In this document: piece after piece, positions 30,101 to 58,627 of the stretch
How the letters are laid out: every line of letters begins with the position of its first letter
Position numbering within the stretch: the first letter of the stretch is position 1
Assembly (NCBI RefSeq): GCF_963576615.1
Contig: NC_088708.1
Location: 6,324,001 to 6,388,000 of the forward strand
Direction of reading: 5' to 3'
Source of the DNA: Watersipora subatra
Taxonomy: Eukaryota > Bryozoa > Gymnolaemata > Cheilostomatida > Watersiporidae
Length of the DNA stretch: 64,000 bases
Program-made: the position numbers and the translations under genes
The notes under the pieces: model-generated
Seen by the model: only the letters and a program-made list of their open reading frames with translations
What the model was told of the DNA's origin: nothing
The model's database searches: none

Positions 30101-33100
30101 AGCATACGTAGTAAGTCAATATGTTTGCTTCTGTAATCCTTTGTCACCTTCTCAGAACTTCGGGTTTTCCTTCTCTTCTTTCCGCTATGTTCAGCGTGTG
30201 ATTGTAAATTCTTTGCTATGTTCACCCTTCATGGTAGCATACCGGTCAGGTACGCTAACGAAACAGGGGCTAGACAAATTACCAGATACACATATGATAC
30301 CATTTCCTCAGGTTTGTGTCGTCTCCTTATATAAAACTCCACTTCACAAGGTTAAAGTATTCATCAATTTATATCAAAATAACAACATAGGCCTATTATT
30401 CTTAGGGCATCAGGTGTAGCCATGTATCGTTCATCACGCATAGGTATGCGTGCCCTGAGCATCAAAGGTGAGTATGTCTCGGGCATCAGGTGTACATATG
30501 CTTTGGGCATATAGACTTACTTATTCAGTAACTGTTTAAGTACCAATTAGCATAGTGTTTTAATGATAAACTTACCAATTATAATTATGAATTTGAAGGG
30601 GTAAGTACAAAAAAATATTTTAAGATTGTATGAGAAATTTTTATTTTCAGTTTTTTTATTTCCAAAAATTATTAAGTCTGCTAAACCATTTTAAATTCAG
30701 TAATTTTCGTACTCAAATAAATTCCCAAAAACACTTTTATAGATTATAGTTACATGTACATAGTTTTATATCATAGTTACCAAGGGTCCAATGAGTCAAC
30801 TCTTTATTAGCCCAACTTACTCTCCATGGCTCTCCAAGGCTTCTCTCTCTCGCTTTGCCAGCCATAGAGTAGTAAATTAAGTTCTCAGCTCTCATGTGGC
30901 AACCTGGCTGCCGTCTCGGGCCATAAACATTTATTTGACAATGAGCTGACATACACCTCACTGAATTTATAACTCTACATAATCTTACAGAGTTTTCTGG
31001 ATGCTTGGTGATTGGGGTCAGAGGTCAGATTTAAAGCTTATAGATTAAAATAAAAATATCAGCTTTTACTCACCCTTCTAAAATTGTTTGTGACGCTTTC
31101 CTTGTTATAATTTTGTCATGACACCAAATACAATTACTAAATACATTATCGATAAACAAGCTAGAACGTAATTGATGTCTGTTAGTGTTTAACATTTTGT
31201 AAAAATCTTATCAGCCTGTCTTTGACAGTTCAGGGAAGTATTTGTACTAGAAGCACACCCTCGAGGTTTGTTATTTAGGAGGCAGTTATGCCAAGAACAG
31301 AGGTAAAGTATCATGGATGTATATTAAGAGAAATGTCGGCAGCAGGGTTTACCGTGCTATATGCGTGAATCAGAGTCGGCAGCAGTTTGTGTTATACCCT
31401 AGTTTAGTGTAATGCTGGCTGCTTTGTAGCTATATTTGAAATTAAAGTTAAATTCTTTGCAATCAGCCTGCATCTCAAAATGGAAATCACTTGAAGCATT
31501 GAATGTTTAGCTGCAGACAAGCTCACTCTCTATGTCACAACCATCAGAGGCTGCTAACAGGGGCAGAGAATGCAATTTTTTTACTGGTGCAAAAGGTTAC
31601 AAGTTAATAATGGCAATTAAGTTGGATCATGAACACCTAGCTGTGAATCCTAAATATAATGGAGTTAAGTCATAGATGTAACAGGACCATCGAAGTTGGG
31701 CTACAAGCTCTTGACCATCAGCTGGTGGTTGAGTATACAGATTGAGAGTAATATTATATCACACTCACGCTGCTGAGCATAATAACATATTCAGGATTTC
31801 ACAGCTAGATGTTCACGATGCAATTTAAATACCATTATTAACTCTACCGTACTGTATTTATGGAAAACAAATAAATTACAAAAACGTTAAATTTGCTTTC
31901 TTTTTTCCCAGTCCTTATTAATTTATCATGCTGTCTCGTTTAGCTGACGGCTGAACAAACAAGTCTCCAGCAGAGCAAAAACAGGAAAATTTTAACCTAA
32001 GCTATACTGCAGGGATGTGTGATTCGCTTCAGCCTAGTCAAGTTAACCAACAAAAATACATGTTTGATGTGTACTAGCAATGGATTATATACTTGTTAGC
32101 CAACTCGCTTAACTCGGTACATGTCACAGTAGAATTATAGGTTCTCAATCTAGTTCTCATCTACTTCTAAGATATTATTGATACAAGGTGAGATATAATA
32201 TTTAAAAAGACGAATTAGTATTGAGATGCTTGTTCTAATGTCAATCCAGATGTTCTCGTGTTAGAATGCATCTTTCGTTTCAACAAATCTCGTTCATGAG
32301 ACCAAATTGACTAGCGACAAACTCTCAGACAATAATTGAATGAACAAAATGTTCCCATGTCTATTTTAAATTTGCGATAACTTTATAAATATATAATGGT
32401 ATATATACATGGTCATCCGAAAAACCACATGCAGGTTATTTATTGGTTAATTAACAACCAGTAATAAAAAACATTATTGATAGATTTTTGATGAAAATTG
32501 CCAAACTTTTGGATATCTGCGTTTCTTGAGCTGTTTTAAATGCTAAGAAATATCAGTCATCTACGTAGTTGATAGCTAGAACTGATTTCAAAAATCCTCA
32601 TATCTTAAGACTTCTGTAAGAATTTAAGTAGAGCTTGCCCGTCTTCCCAAGGTTCCTTGCGTGTTGAGTTTAGAAATCGTGTAAGTAAAGCTCAGTTCAA
32701 TAAAAAGAATTGCTAAAAATTCTGACTGCACGTATCAAATATAACGAAGTATAAAAACCATTTAACTGCACTTTTGAGACTAAATTTGTATTCTCATCCC
32801 TTTATCTCGCATGGAGCAAACACAACAGTATTAAAGATACTTTAGATGTTTATCGAATTTTGTAGAATATACCAGACCATATGATGATTCCATGTTCTAG
32901 TCTTTATCTGGTACATGTGATAACAGCCTTCACAACTGATCTGTACATGTGACACCATCACTCGCCTTATTTTAGATCAAATGTTAATACATTCATGGTA
33001 CATTAATTATTGTAATGAAATCAGTTACCCATCAAGACATGCCTTCATGTTATACCATTAATTTTTGAAAGACTCGTTCTGTAGACTATCCTCTCTACAA

Positions 33101-34281
33101 TATCAAATTAGCAACAGTTGTGATAATCTCTTAAAATTTCTGATATTGCTAAGAGGCATATTATATAGTTGGTGTCAAACAGGAGTATATTAGCATTGCC
33201 GTGAATTGTAGGGGACGGTATAGTGGAGTTCGTATTCTCTCAGCTTACACCAAACTGCAAAAACGGTGAAGGCCACCATTGAGTAGTAAGCGCTTGTCCT
33301 TGTTAACCAGTAGTAAAAATATATATTTTTTGTAAAATAGATTTGAAGCTTGTTTAAACTATTTGGATGGTGAGTGTTTGCAATGTAACTCAAGTGTTTA
33401 TATGGCCTAGCTAAGTAAGCCTTCATTCAAATTAAAAGTGCCTGCCTGTTTAGTTAGTGTTTAGGCAAAGCCCAAAGCTACAATAAAACTATATTGATAA
33501 TAGAAAAACTGTTTTTACGCTTGTTAATGGCCTCCATTGTCTAGTTACTTCACCCGGTTCTTGCCTCTTCACACACACTAACTCAATGGACAGGCCTGAG
33601 AGCAAACAGTCGGATGGTGACATGGTAAATAGCTGGTGCCCTAATGCAAATTGTTGTATTTAATCACAGCCACATATCATGTTGCCTATTTGTCAAACAC
33701 ATTATTCTGCTCGGTCAAAAGATACAAAGCAATAATTTGAGTGAAATAAATGCAGCTGCTTAGAGATGGTATTTGAGTTTCGCTTGTTGATATAAAATAT
33801 TTTTAAGTGCTCCATTCAGTAGCATTGTCTTGCGGAGTTGGCAACTTAATGCGATTATGTTAATAATGGAGCTACTGGCACTCCCTGGCTACAGCGCATG
33901 CTCCACAGGTATAGAAATAGATGAAAGCTATGAGCTTATGAAAGACAATATTTATACTCATGAGAATACTGCGATCAAGAGATTGTGTTATAAGACAGCA
34001 ATAATAAAACAACTACCGATTACATAATATTAGGACACTGAAAACTTCGTTAAGAAAGAATTAAAATAAATAGTTAAAACAAATATAGCTCCGCCAGAAT
34101 AAATTCCTAGAATATGATGAGACAGAAAAGAAATAAGAAAGACGGTGGAATGCATGCTGACAAGAATCTAGTAAAGATTGAGACAATCTAAATGAGATTT
34201 CTGAGGCTGTAATATGCATTAAAACAGAAATAGAGAATGCTTGATTGTGTAGCGGCGAGTATAAATCGCGATATCAAGATA
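27197..34281. other. 7-kb intergenic region between FoxL1 and GMDS
   Basis: No exon with family similarity and no open frame beyond chance length was found on either strand. It contains copy 2 of the interspersed repeat (32220-32335), a short GGGCATCAGGTGTA motif repeated around 30407-30510, and AT-rich DNA. FoxL1 and GMDS converge on this interval. Confidence 0.5.
32220..32335 (+). repeat. Interspersed repeat pair, copy 2
   Basis: Partner of 24875-24985, in the same orientation. The conserved core includes TTTCAACAAATCTC and GAGACCAAATT. It is not low complexity. Confidence 0.5.
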
Positions 34282-50537
<16,256 letters not shown>

Positions 50538-51410
50538 TTCAAAACTGCTGGATCTACTTATGACAACGCCGATGACGAATGAATGAAAAAACACAGCCAA
50601 GCCAACTAATGCCGCTACTTATACTTAGCTTCTTGATATAGCGCCCTTCTTTTGTATTTTTATCTCAAAAACAGCCTGAACTTCAGAACTCAGGTTAATT
50701 GCAGCGCACGAACGTTGAGCGCTAATAGGCTATACTACAGAGATCATTGAAAATTTCCAGACATGGCAATGCAGCAAGAGGCTGCAACTTCGTATATGGG
50801 TCAATTTGATGGCGTGTTTTATGCGTTTGTTAATTTGTAGACGTTTAAAAATATTAAGGTAACGGGTGATTTAGGCTTTGCTGGATTTTTGTAAAATTAT
50901 TTTACATTCAGTCAACTAAGCAAACTTTTGAAAAACTCTAGGAATTATTGAAGTGAGGGTACTTAGTATTTCACTATGTTTTGCAACATTGTCATGATTA
51001 ACAAGGTACTACAGTAGTTGGGGTTTACTGCATTTAAGCAACTCATCATCGATTTATCTGCCAATCTACCCAATGACAATAAAAAACCAATAGCAAGTTT
51101 TAATCATTCTGAAAAAACACTTTCGCAAATTTATGTTGTGAACACAGTTTTGTGCAATATGTAACATGTATTTTAAATACAGTTCCATTACCATGCGGTC
51201 AAAATAAAAACTGAATAAGTGAACAAAATATTACTGTAAAAAATGTAGATAAAAATAACTGCTTTTGATTGGCTCATAAAGTTTGAGTGGCCATTTTTTA
51301 CAATGTATTAAAAAATCCCAAACTAATATACATGTATTATTAATTACTATTTTAATACCAAAGTATTGAACAGGTCCTCTATCAATTAAATGATCTTTAA
51401 ACAAATTTGT

Positions 51411-51690
51411 CTCATTTAGTTTCTGCACCTTTTCTTTTTGTCTCATTTAGTTTCTGCACCTTTTCTTTTTGTCTCATTTAGTTTCTGCACCTTTTCTTTT
51501 TGTCTCATTTAGTTTCTGCACCTTTTCTTTTTGTCTCATATAGTTTCTGCACCTTTTCTTTTTGTCTCATTTAGTTTCTGCACCTTTTCTTTTTGTCTCA
51601 TTTAGTTTCTGCACCTTTTCTTTTTGTCTCATTTAGTTGTGCACCTTTTCTTTTTGTCTCATTTAGTTGTGCACCTTTTCTTTTTCAGCA
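51411..51690 (+). repeat. 31-bp pyrimidine-rich minisatellite, ~9 units
   Basis: Units of GTCTCATTTAGTTTCTGCAC followed by CTTTTCTTTTT. The last two units have lost three bases (TTTAGTTGTGCACC). Strong strand asymmetry: almost pure C/T blocks alternate with GCA. Confidence 0.95.
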
Positions 51691-51814
51691 CCTTTTTAGC
51701 TTTTGAGTTTTAAATTTTTTATATCTTTGTTGACCTCAACCTTTGCATATAAATCATGCCTTAATATGCATGCATGTTTATATTTTTACTTCCTCTATAA
51801 CATTAAATTGTGCC

Positions 51815-52035
51815 TTACCACACCCTACCACATTATACCACACTATATTGCATCATTCTGCACTACACCATACCACACTACATAACACCGTACTACACCA
51901 TACCACATCATACCACACCATACTACACTATATCACACCATACTACACCATACTGCACCATATCACACCATACTGCACCATACTACACCATACCATACCA
52001 CACAATAGTTTACTATACCACACCAAACCACAGAC
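51815..52035 (+). repeat. Degenerate 5/10-bp repeat (ACCATACTAC)
   Basis: Runs of CACCATACTA, CACCATATCA and CACCATACTG with frequent substitutions. The unit has no stop in several frames, so overlapping open frames over 100 codons appear by composition. Confidence 0.85.
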
Positions 52036-53746
52036 TTATGCGGCTAGTCATTTATTGGCAGTTTGCTGTACCTTATCACATGCTTCTATATCTTACCACA
52101 TCTTCCCATATTGTAGCCTCCCAGTTAGTGATATTTCTAACTCAGGAGACCAGCAGATTGTGTACTGAATCTGATAGTATTATATTAATGTTAGTCCACA
52201 ATTTTTGAAAATGTAGGCGTAAGTTAATATAACGTGATAATGCTGACTATAATTACTAACCATTAATTAATTACCTTTTGTATGGGAGTCGTCTCTACTT
52301 GTGTTAACTTGTGCCATAACTACAGCAATATTAATTGGAATTGTCTCCCATTACTATAACCTGAACTAGAAGAAAATATGAGACATGAAATTTTAACTTC
52401 TAATGCAGTTATTAACGGCTTAATAATTGAAACAAGTTGTAATATATATATAAAAGTTGAACTTTCGTTGAAATTTAAAAATTCATTTTTGAAAAGTTAA
52501 GAAATTTGTTTGAATTAACATACATGCGTTCCAAAAATTTTAGTCATTTTTGTGCTAGTGTACATATTTTCTACATTTATAGTAGGCTAAAAAGAAGGTA
52601 AGGCAGCTGACAACTGACATACTAGACTACCTGCGGCCTATAGAGATATGCCTGTCCATTACAGCAGGTGGTGTTAGTGGTAGTTTATCCGTGAATACTC
52701 ATAGTGCCTGGCACCCACTCCTGTCTATCTGCTTATATGTATAATTTTCATAAAAGTTTTGCAGCTAAATAATCATCCGATAAAAACTATAATTGTGCCT
52801 GTATCCATTTTGAAATTAATTATTAAAATAATTTTATTTAGATATCTTATTTTATAGCTCTGTAAAAGTTATCTACATACTGTATTAATTTATGACATCA
52901 GACTAAGGCATTAGGCTCATGGTTAAGTCTACATAATGTCATGTCAAATCATTAGTCACTGTCAAGTCTACTCGATGTTATGTTTCCTTGTGTGAAGTAG
53001 ACCCTGATCCTGTGCTATTAATCTTATGTATAAATATATATGTTATATAACTAACTATAAATCAACTAGGAAGGCTTGCTCAAGTTTCTGAAAACTTCCA
53101 TAATGTCTCACCAGTGCATAGATGTGCATGTGAGAACAACTCAGAAATCTGATCATAGCTTTTATATGTAGGTACGCAATAATTTTTAAAAAGTCTCTAA
53201 AGTAGATGGTAAAGATTTAGAAACTTTTAACTAAAATAGTTGTAGGTTTTATCACATAAGATGAAAATAATAGGCAAAATTATGCAGCTTCTACAATAAA
53301 ATGACAGCGCATTTAATTTATAATTCAATTCTACACTTTTCTCATAGACATATAGATAAGAGTGGCACTTTATGTTTAACACAGCTCGTGTACGTTAAGT
53401 TCTCAATGCATTATAAGGTAGCCTGATTTCATGATATAAGTAATTGACAATCTCACAACCATATCAAATAATTTGCCATTCTTTGACATTGCTTGCCACA
53501 CTTTGGCAAACCGTTGTACAGCTTATCACATTTAATAGAGATGAGCCGTTATGATTTACAAGTAAAAGCCTTATTCCACGGTCAACCCTGTAAAGTTCAG
53601 GCCTTACAAAATATGTTAAACGCCCCTGTCCTGCGCTATAGAATGACTCAAAATCATTCCACGTTTAACTAGCAACCTTGATATAGCAGAAACCTGACTG
53701 CATTAACCTTTTAATAGAACTTGTCTTGATTTATGCAATGAGAAAC

Positions 53747-54008
53747 TGTCATGCAAGTGCCAAGTATTATTGGTACTTTGCCAACAAACATTATGCTTTT
53801 TAGCTAAAGCTTTATACAAGCTAATATATTATAGTACTGTCTCATTATAGCTATTAATAATGCTTGTAGCTTTTTACAAAGCTTTCCTATGACCAAACAT
53901 ATAAATACTTGGGTTTTCTGTTATCAAATCAGTTGTCTCTGGAGTGTGCAATAAACCATTTCTCTAATTTAATACTCTATTTAATTGCTTCTGTGCAGAA
54001 ACATAACA
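53747..54008 (+). repeat. 5' LTR
   Basis: 262 bases, TG...CA ends. Contains CATATAAATAC (TATA-like, near 53898) and AATAAA at 53950-53955, so the promoter and polyadenylation elements sit about 50 bases apart. Confidence 0.93.
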
Positions 54009-54017
54009 GAAGCTAAT

Positions 54018-54030
54018 TGGCAACAAGGAT
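54018..54030 (+). promoter_or_regulatory. Primer-binding site candidate
   Basis: TGGCAACAAGGAT, nine bases after the 5' LTR. A TGG start is typical of sites that pair with a tRNA 3' CCA end; which tRNA is not determined. Confidence 0.5.
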
Positions 54031-54141
54031 TTCTCTTTTGAACAGTTACAAAGAGTTTTGTTCAGATTTTATCATTGATAAAATCGATACAAAGAGTTCT
54101 AGTTTATTACAAGAGTAACTGTTCAAAATTGCACCACTACA

Positions 54142-57100
54142 ATGGCAGAAGTAGCAGACCTGATCAAGCTAATGCAGAAGCAGCAGGAGGACCAGAGACA
54201 GCAGCAAGAGGAGCAGAGAAAGCAGCAAGAAGAGCATAGACAACAGCAGCATGAGGAGTTCAAGCAGCAACAAAAGGAATACAGACGTCAGCAAGATGAA
54301 AGAATGGAGGAGAATAAGAAACTGATGGAGCTACTACTACAAAACCTACAACGGAAACAAGAAACAGCTGCAACCGCTGTTCCAGCCTTCCCAGGTTTTG
54401 ACCCAACAGCAGAGCTACTAACAGATTACATAGACAGATTCAACACATTCATTGCAGCAAATTCTATTCATCAAGACAAGATTGCTGGCACTTTTCTCAC
54501 CAACCAACAGCCTACACTCTACAAGCAGCTTAGTAATATGGCAGCTCAGCTTTCAACACCCAAGCAGATCAACGACCTCAACATGGATGAAATACTGGAA
54601 TTTCTCAAAGACCAGTATGACCCTAAGCGCTTCATTGTTAGAGAGCGTTACAAGTATTGGAGTGACATGCAGAGGAAACCTGGAGAAACTATTCAAGAGT
54701 TAGCTGCCAGAATTCGTCAAGATGCAACTACATGTGCCTTCATAGACATTACAGATCCATTAGATGAGGCTCTCAGAACAAGATTTATCTGCTCTGTAAA
54801 CAATGAAGCAGTTCTCAAATCTCTCTTCAAGGTCAAGGACAATGAACTCAACTTCAACAAAGCTATACAGGTAGCACAGGAAACAGAAGAAGCAGCTAAA
54901 GTTGCCAAAGAGACAGTTTATGGAAACTCGTCTAAAGTCAACAAGGTTGCTCAACAGAAATCAAGATACAAACCAATCCAGAAAAACAACTCTACACCTG
55001 ACAAGCAGAAGGAAGGAAAGCTATGCTACAGATGTGACCGAACTAACCATACAGCGGATGACTGCAGATTCAAAGCAGCCACCTGCAACTTTTGTTCTAA
55101 ACAAGGTCACATAGAAAGAGCATGCAAGAAAAAGAAATCATCTGCAGCAGAAAAACCAGTAAAGATGATAGAATGCACATCAACCAAGATGGTGAAACTT
55201 GCTGAAAACATCAAACTGGAGGGAGACAACTTCACACTTGAACTGGACACTGGAGCATGTGACAACTTCATCTGTAAATCAATATGGGAGAAGCTAGGAA
55301 AGCCAAACCTAAAACCTACTACAGTTAACTACAAATCAGCCTCAGGACATCTCATAGAGACGCTTGGCAGATGTGAGCTAACTGCCCAATTGGATGCACA
55401 GAAAGAAGTCAGACTACCATTTGTGATTAGTGCTGTACAAGATCTCAACCTACTAGGAAGAACTGCTATACAGCAACTAGGCATCTCTATTGATGACAAG
55501 CTACAACAGAACCTTGTATCAACAATCACAGAGAACCAGCCAGATGGGAGGTTACAAATCAAGTGTAAGGAGATGTGCAAAGAATTTCCAGAAATATTCA
55601 AAGACGAGCTAGGATGTCTCAAGAACTTTGAACTAGAGATAAACTTCAAACCTTCAACAAAGCCAGTCTTCTGCCGACCCAGACCAGTTCCTATTGCCTT
55701 GACAGAAGAGCTCAACCAAGCATACGAAGCAGGTGTAGCTAAAGGCATATGGGAACCAACTCAATTCAACCAGTATGGAACACCAGTTGTACCTGTACGC
55801 AAATCTACAACAGGTCAAGCTGCAGGGAAGATCAGAGTATGTGGAGACTACTCCAAGACTATCAATAATCAGCTAGAAACACATAGGAAACCTATCCCAC
55901 TACCAGAAGATCTAATCAGAAAACTAGGTGGAGGCTATTGCTACACAAAGATTGATTTAGCAGATGCCTACAATCAAATATTGTTGGCACCAGAAAGTCA
56001 ACGACGACTAGCACTATCAACACACCGAGGAGTACTACTACAGAAGAGGTTGCCCTTTGGCATAAGCTCAGCACCAGGGTATTTTCAAGAAATCATGGAG
56101 CAACTGACACAAGACCTCCCAGGAGTAGCAGTATACCTAGATGATATACTAGTGAGTGGAGCCAATGCAGAGAGCCATCTACAAAACTTACGTCGACTTC
56201 TTCAAAGATTAGAAGAAAGAGGGCTCAGATGTAGAAAAGACAAGTGCTGTTTTGCTCTACCTACAGTAGAGTATCTGGGACACAAACTCACTTCAAAGGG
56301 AATTACTAAAGGAAAGAAGGCAGATGCAGTACAACAGATGCCAGTCCCAACAGACTTAACTCAGCTAAGATCTTTCTTAGGAGCTACACAATTCTACAGC
56401 AAGTTCATACCCAATCTGTCACAACTCACAGGACCATTGCACAAACTGACACGCAAAGGAGAGACCTGGAAGTGGGGCCCTGAACAAGAAAAGAGCTTCA
56501 ACAAACTGAAAGATATGCTATCAACTGATAGTGTCTTAGCACACTTCAACCCAGATCTTGACATTGGAATCTCATGTGATGCTTCAGAAACTGGACTGGG
56601 AGCTGTACTATTTCATCGTTATCCTGATGGAAGTGAGAGACCAATAGCCAATGTTTCAAAAACACTGACCAGCACACAGAGGAAATATGGACAAATACAA
56701 AAAGAAGCTCTCTCAATCATATTTGCTCTAAAGAAGTATCACCAGTACCTGTATGGTCGACGGTTTATCTTGGTAACTGACCACAGACCTGTTCTCACAC
56801 TTCTAGGACCTACCAAAGGAGTTCCAGCTCTAGCAGCCAACAGACTAGCAAGATGGGCACTGGTACTAAATCAGTATGACTACACCATAGAATACAGATC
56901 TACCCGGCATCATCAAAATGCAGATGTCCTCTCAAGACTGCCAGTTGGACCTGATAAAGAGTTTGATGCAAGAGAAGATGAGGATGATGTTGATACAGTA
57001 TGCACTATTCACACTATTGGACAACAGCTCAACTCTACAGACTACAATGTTCTAGCAAAGGAGACAAAGAAAGACTCAACACTAGCCACAGTAATGCGCT

Positions 57101-58347
57101 ACACAGCAGAAGGATGGCCTGGTAACAAAGAGATGAAGGAGACTCAGCTGTCACTCTTCCACAAGATCTCAGATTCACTTTCTATCACTGAAGGTTGTCT
57201 TCTATATGGCAACAGAGTAGTCATTCCTGTCAAGTTACAACAGGAAGTATTAAAGATCCTTCACCTTGGACACTTTGGAATGGAAAGAATGAAGAAGCTT
57301 GCTCGAACTGCTGTCTATTGGCCTCGCATTGACTCTGATATAGAGGAGACAAGCCGACAGTGCACTGCCTGTGCTGAACACCAGAAGCTTCCACAGAAGT
57401 ATCCTATACATCCCTGGATGTTACCTGAGAAGCCATGGAGTCGTCTTCACTTAGATCATGCAGTGAACTTCATGGGCAGCCAATGGCTAGTGATGATAGA
57501 TGCCTACTCAAAGTATCCATGCATACACAGGACGTCATCTACTTCTACCAGAGCTACCACAGACATCTTAGAGGAGATATTCGCACACTTTGGATACCCT
57601 CACACCATAGTCACTGACAATGCTACCAGCTTCACCTCAGGAGAGTTTCAGCAGTGGTGTCAAGAGAGAAGCATTGTTCACCTCACTGGAGCACCCTACC
57701 ATCCAGCTACAAATGGCGCAGCTGAAAGACTAGTACAATCCTTCAAACAAGCCATGAAGAAATCGTCACTCTCACCTAAATCTGCACTACAACAGTTCCT
57801 GATGCACTATAGAAGGACACCACTTCCTACAGGATACTCTCCCAGTCAGCTGCTGAATGGAAGACAGATGAGATGCAAGATTGACACCCTATTGCCATCA
57901 CCCGCACACATAGCACAGTTTCATCAATCCAGAGAAGTCAACCGATCGGCAGAAAAGACAGTTAGCAAGATACACAGCTACAATCTTGGAGCACCATGCT
58001 ATGCCTTGTATCATGGACCTAGACGCAACAGACAACCTAGATGGGTTCCAGCCATTGTTACTAAGATATATGGAACTCGTAGTCTCAATGTCAAAGTGGT
58101 ACCAAAGGGACCTACTTGGAGAAGACATGTTGAACAACTCAGACCAAGATACTCAACAGAAGAAGATCAAGACCCTGGAGATAAACCTGATATAACAGAG
58201 GAGACAAAACTGCAACTACCAGCCCCTACAACTGTAACAGAGCAACCTCCGTCTAGAAGAAGACCACGCAACCCTCGTCTACCTGATGGAGATGAGTATA
58301 GCAGAGACAAACCCCGAAGGTCTAAGAGAACCAGAAAGAACCTTTAG
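54142..58347 (+). CDS. Gag-Pol polyprotein of the young retrotransposon
   Basis: 1401 residues without a frameshift. Order: Gln/Glu/Lys-rich coiled-coil N-terminus (about 1-85); Gag capsid-like region; two CCHC zinc knuckles (C295-C308 and C315-C328); aspartic protease with DTGA at 369-372; reverse transcriptase (about 510-700) with LPFGISSAPGYF and catalytic YLDD at 665-668; RNase H with D813 in DASETGLGAVLF; integrase with an HHCC zinc finger ending C1074/C1077 and the D1105, D1159, E1195 triad (D-E spacing exactly 35); and a C-terminal basic region resembling a GPY/F module. All key catalytic residues are present, so the product may be active. No env-like frame follows. A normal element would separate Gag from Pol by frameshift; here one frame covers both. 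Confidence 0.95.
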   Translation: MAEVADLIKLMQKQQEDQRQQQEEQRKQQEEHRQQQHEEFKQQQKEYRRQQDERMEENKKLMELLLQNLQRKQETAATAVPAFPGFDPTAELLTDYIDRFNTFIAANSIHQDKIAGTFLTNQQPTLYKQLSNMAAQLSTPKQINDLNMDEILEFLKDQYDPKRFIVRERYKYWSDMQRKPGETIQELAARIRQDATTCAFIDITDPLDEALRTRFICSVNNEAVLKSLFKVKDNELNFNKAIQVAQETEEAAKVAKETVYGNSSKVNKVAQQKSRYKPIQKNNSTPDKQKEGKLCYRCDRTNHTADDCRFKAATCNFCSKQGHIERACKKKKSSAAEKPVKMIECTSTKMVKLAENIKLEGDNFTLELDTGACDNFICKSIWEKLGKPNLKPTTVNYKSASGHLIETLGRCELTAQLDAQKEVRLPFVISAVQDLNLLGRTAIQQLGISIDDKLQQNLVSTITENQPDGRLQIKCKEMCKEFPEIFKDELGCLKNFELEINFKPSTKPVFCRPRPVPIALTEELNQAYEAGVAKGIWEPTQFNQYGTPVVPVRKSTTGQAAGKIRVCGDYSKTINNQLETHRKPIPLPEDLIRKLGGGYCYTKIDLADAYNQILLAPESQRRLALSTHRGVLLQKRLPFGISSAPGYFQEIMEQLTQDLPGVAVYLDDILVSGANAESHLQNLRRLLQRLEERGLRCRKDKCCFALPTVEYLGHKLTSKGITKGKKADAVQQMPVPTDLTQLRSFLGATQFYSKFIPNLSQLTGPLHKLTRKGETWKWGPEQEKSFNKLKDMLSTDSVLAHFNPDLDIGISCDASETGLGAVLFHRYPDGSERPIANVSKTLTSTQRKYGQIQKEALSIIFALKKYHQYLYGRRFILVTDHRPVLTLLGPTKGVPALAANRLARWALVLNQYDYTIEYRSTRHHQNADVLSRLPVGPDKEFDAREDEDDVDTVCTIHTIGQQLNSTDYNVLAKETKKDSTLATVMRYTAEGWPGNKEMKETQLSLFHKISDSLSITEGCLLYGNRVVIPVKLQQEVLKILHLGHFGMERMKKLARTAVYWPRIDSDIEETSRQCTACAEHQKLPQKYPIHPWMLPEKPWSRLHLDHAVNFMGSQWLVMIDAYSKYPCIHRTSSTSTRATTDILEEIFAHFGYPHTIVTDNATSFTSGEFQQWCQERSIVHLTGAPYHPATNGAAERLVQSFKQAMKKSSLSPKSALQQFLMHYRRTPLPTGYSPSQLLNGRQMRCKIDTLLPSPAHIAQFHQSREVNRSAEKTVSKIHSYNLGAPCYALYHGPRRNRQPRWVPAIVTKIYGTRSLNVKVVPKGPTWRRHVEQLRPRYSTEEDQDPGDKPDITEETKLQLPAPTTVTEQPPSRRRPRNPRLPDGDEYSRDKPRRSKRTRKNL

Positions 58348-58360
58348 CTTAGTGAGGAGG

Positions 58361-58622
58361 TGTCATGCAAGTGCCAAGTATTATTGGTACTTTGCCAACA
58401 AACATTATGCTTTTTAGCTAAAGCTTTATACAAGCTAATATATTATAGTACTGTCTCATTATAGCTATTAATAATGCTTGTAGCTTTTTACAAAGCTTTC
58501 CTATGACCAAACATATAAATACTTGGGTTTTCTGTTATCAAATCAGTTGTCTCTGGAGTGTGCAATAAACCATTTCTCTAATTTAATACTCTATTTAATT
58601 GCTTCTGTGCAGAAACATAACA
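58361..58622 (+). repeat. 3' LTR
   Basis: Reads as identical to the 5' LTR over 262 bases and is directly preceded by the polypurine tract. GAAAC follows as target duplication. Confidence 0.93.
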
Positions 58623-58627
58623 GAAAC

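Larger units (their letters stand above)
50538..53746. other. Region upstream of GMDS, minisatellite-rich
   Basis: No gene seen. It holds the GMDS promoter (no TATA evident), a 31-bp array (51411-51690), a short ACCATACTAC-type array (51815-52035) and AT-rich DNA up to the LTR retrotransposon. Confidence 0.45.
53747..58622 (+). mobile_element. Young, intact Ty3/Gypsy-type LTR retrotransposon
   Basis: The 262-bp LTRs at 53747-54008 and 58361-58622 (TGTCATG...ATAACA) read as identical. A perfect 5-bp target duplication GAAAC lies at 53742-53746 and 58623-58627. A primer-binding-site candidate TGGCAACAAGGAT begins at 54018, and the purine tract AGTGAGGAGG ends at 58360. One uninterrupted 1401-codon Gag-Pol frame fills the interior. 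Domain order (protease, RT, RNase H, integrase) defines Ty3/Gypsy. A fused Gag-Pol with two CCHC knuckles and no chromodomain suggests a Mag-like lineage, which is inference. Identical LTRs imply very recent insertion. Confidence 0.95.

Noticed and set aside
29784-30419. Cluster of short frames on both strands in the FoxL1-GMDS interval
   Set aside because: Examined for exon boundaries and motifs; none found, and lengths are expected by chance in this composition.
51743-52208. Plus-strand frames of 130-140 codons rich in His, Thr and Tyr
   Set aside because: Product of the ACCATACTAC simple repeat.
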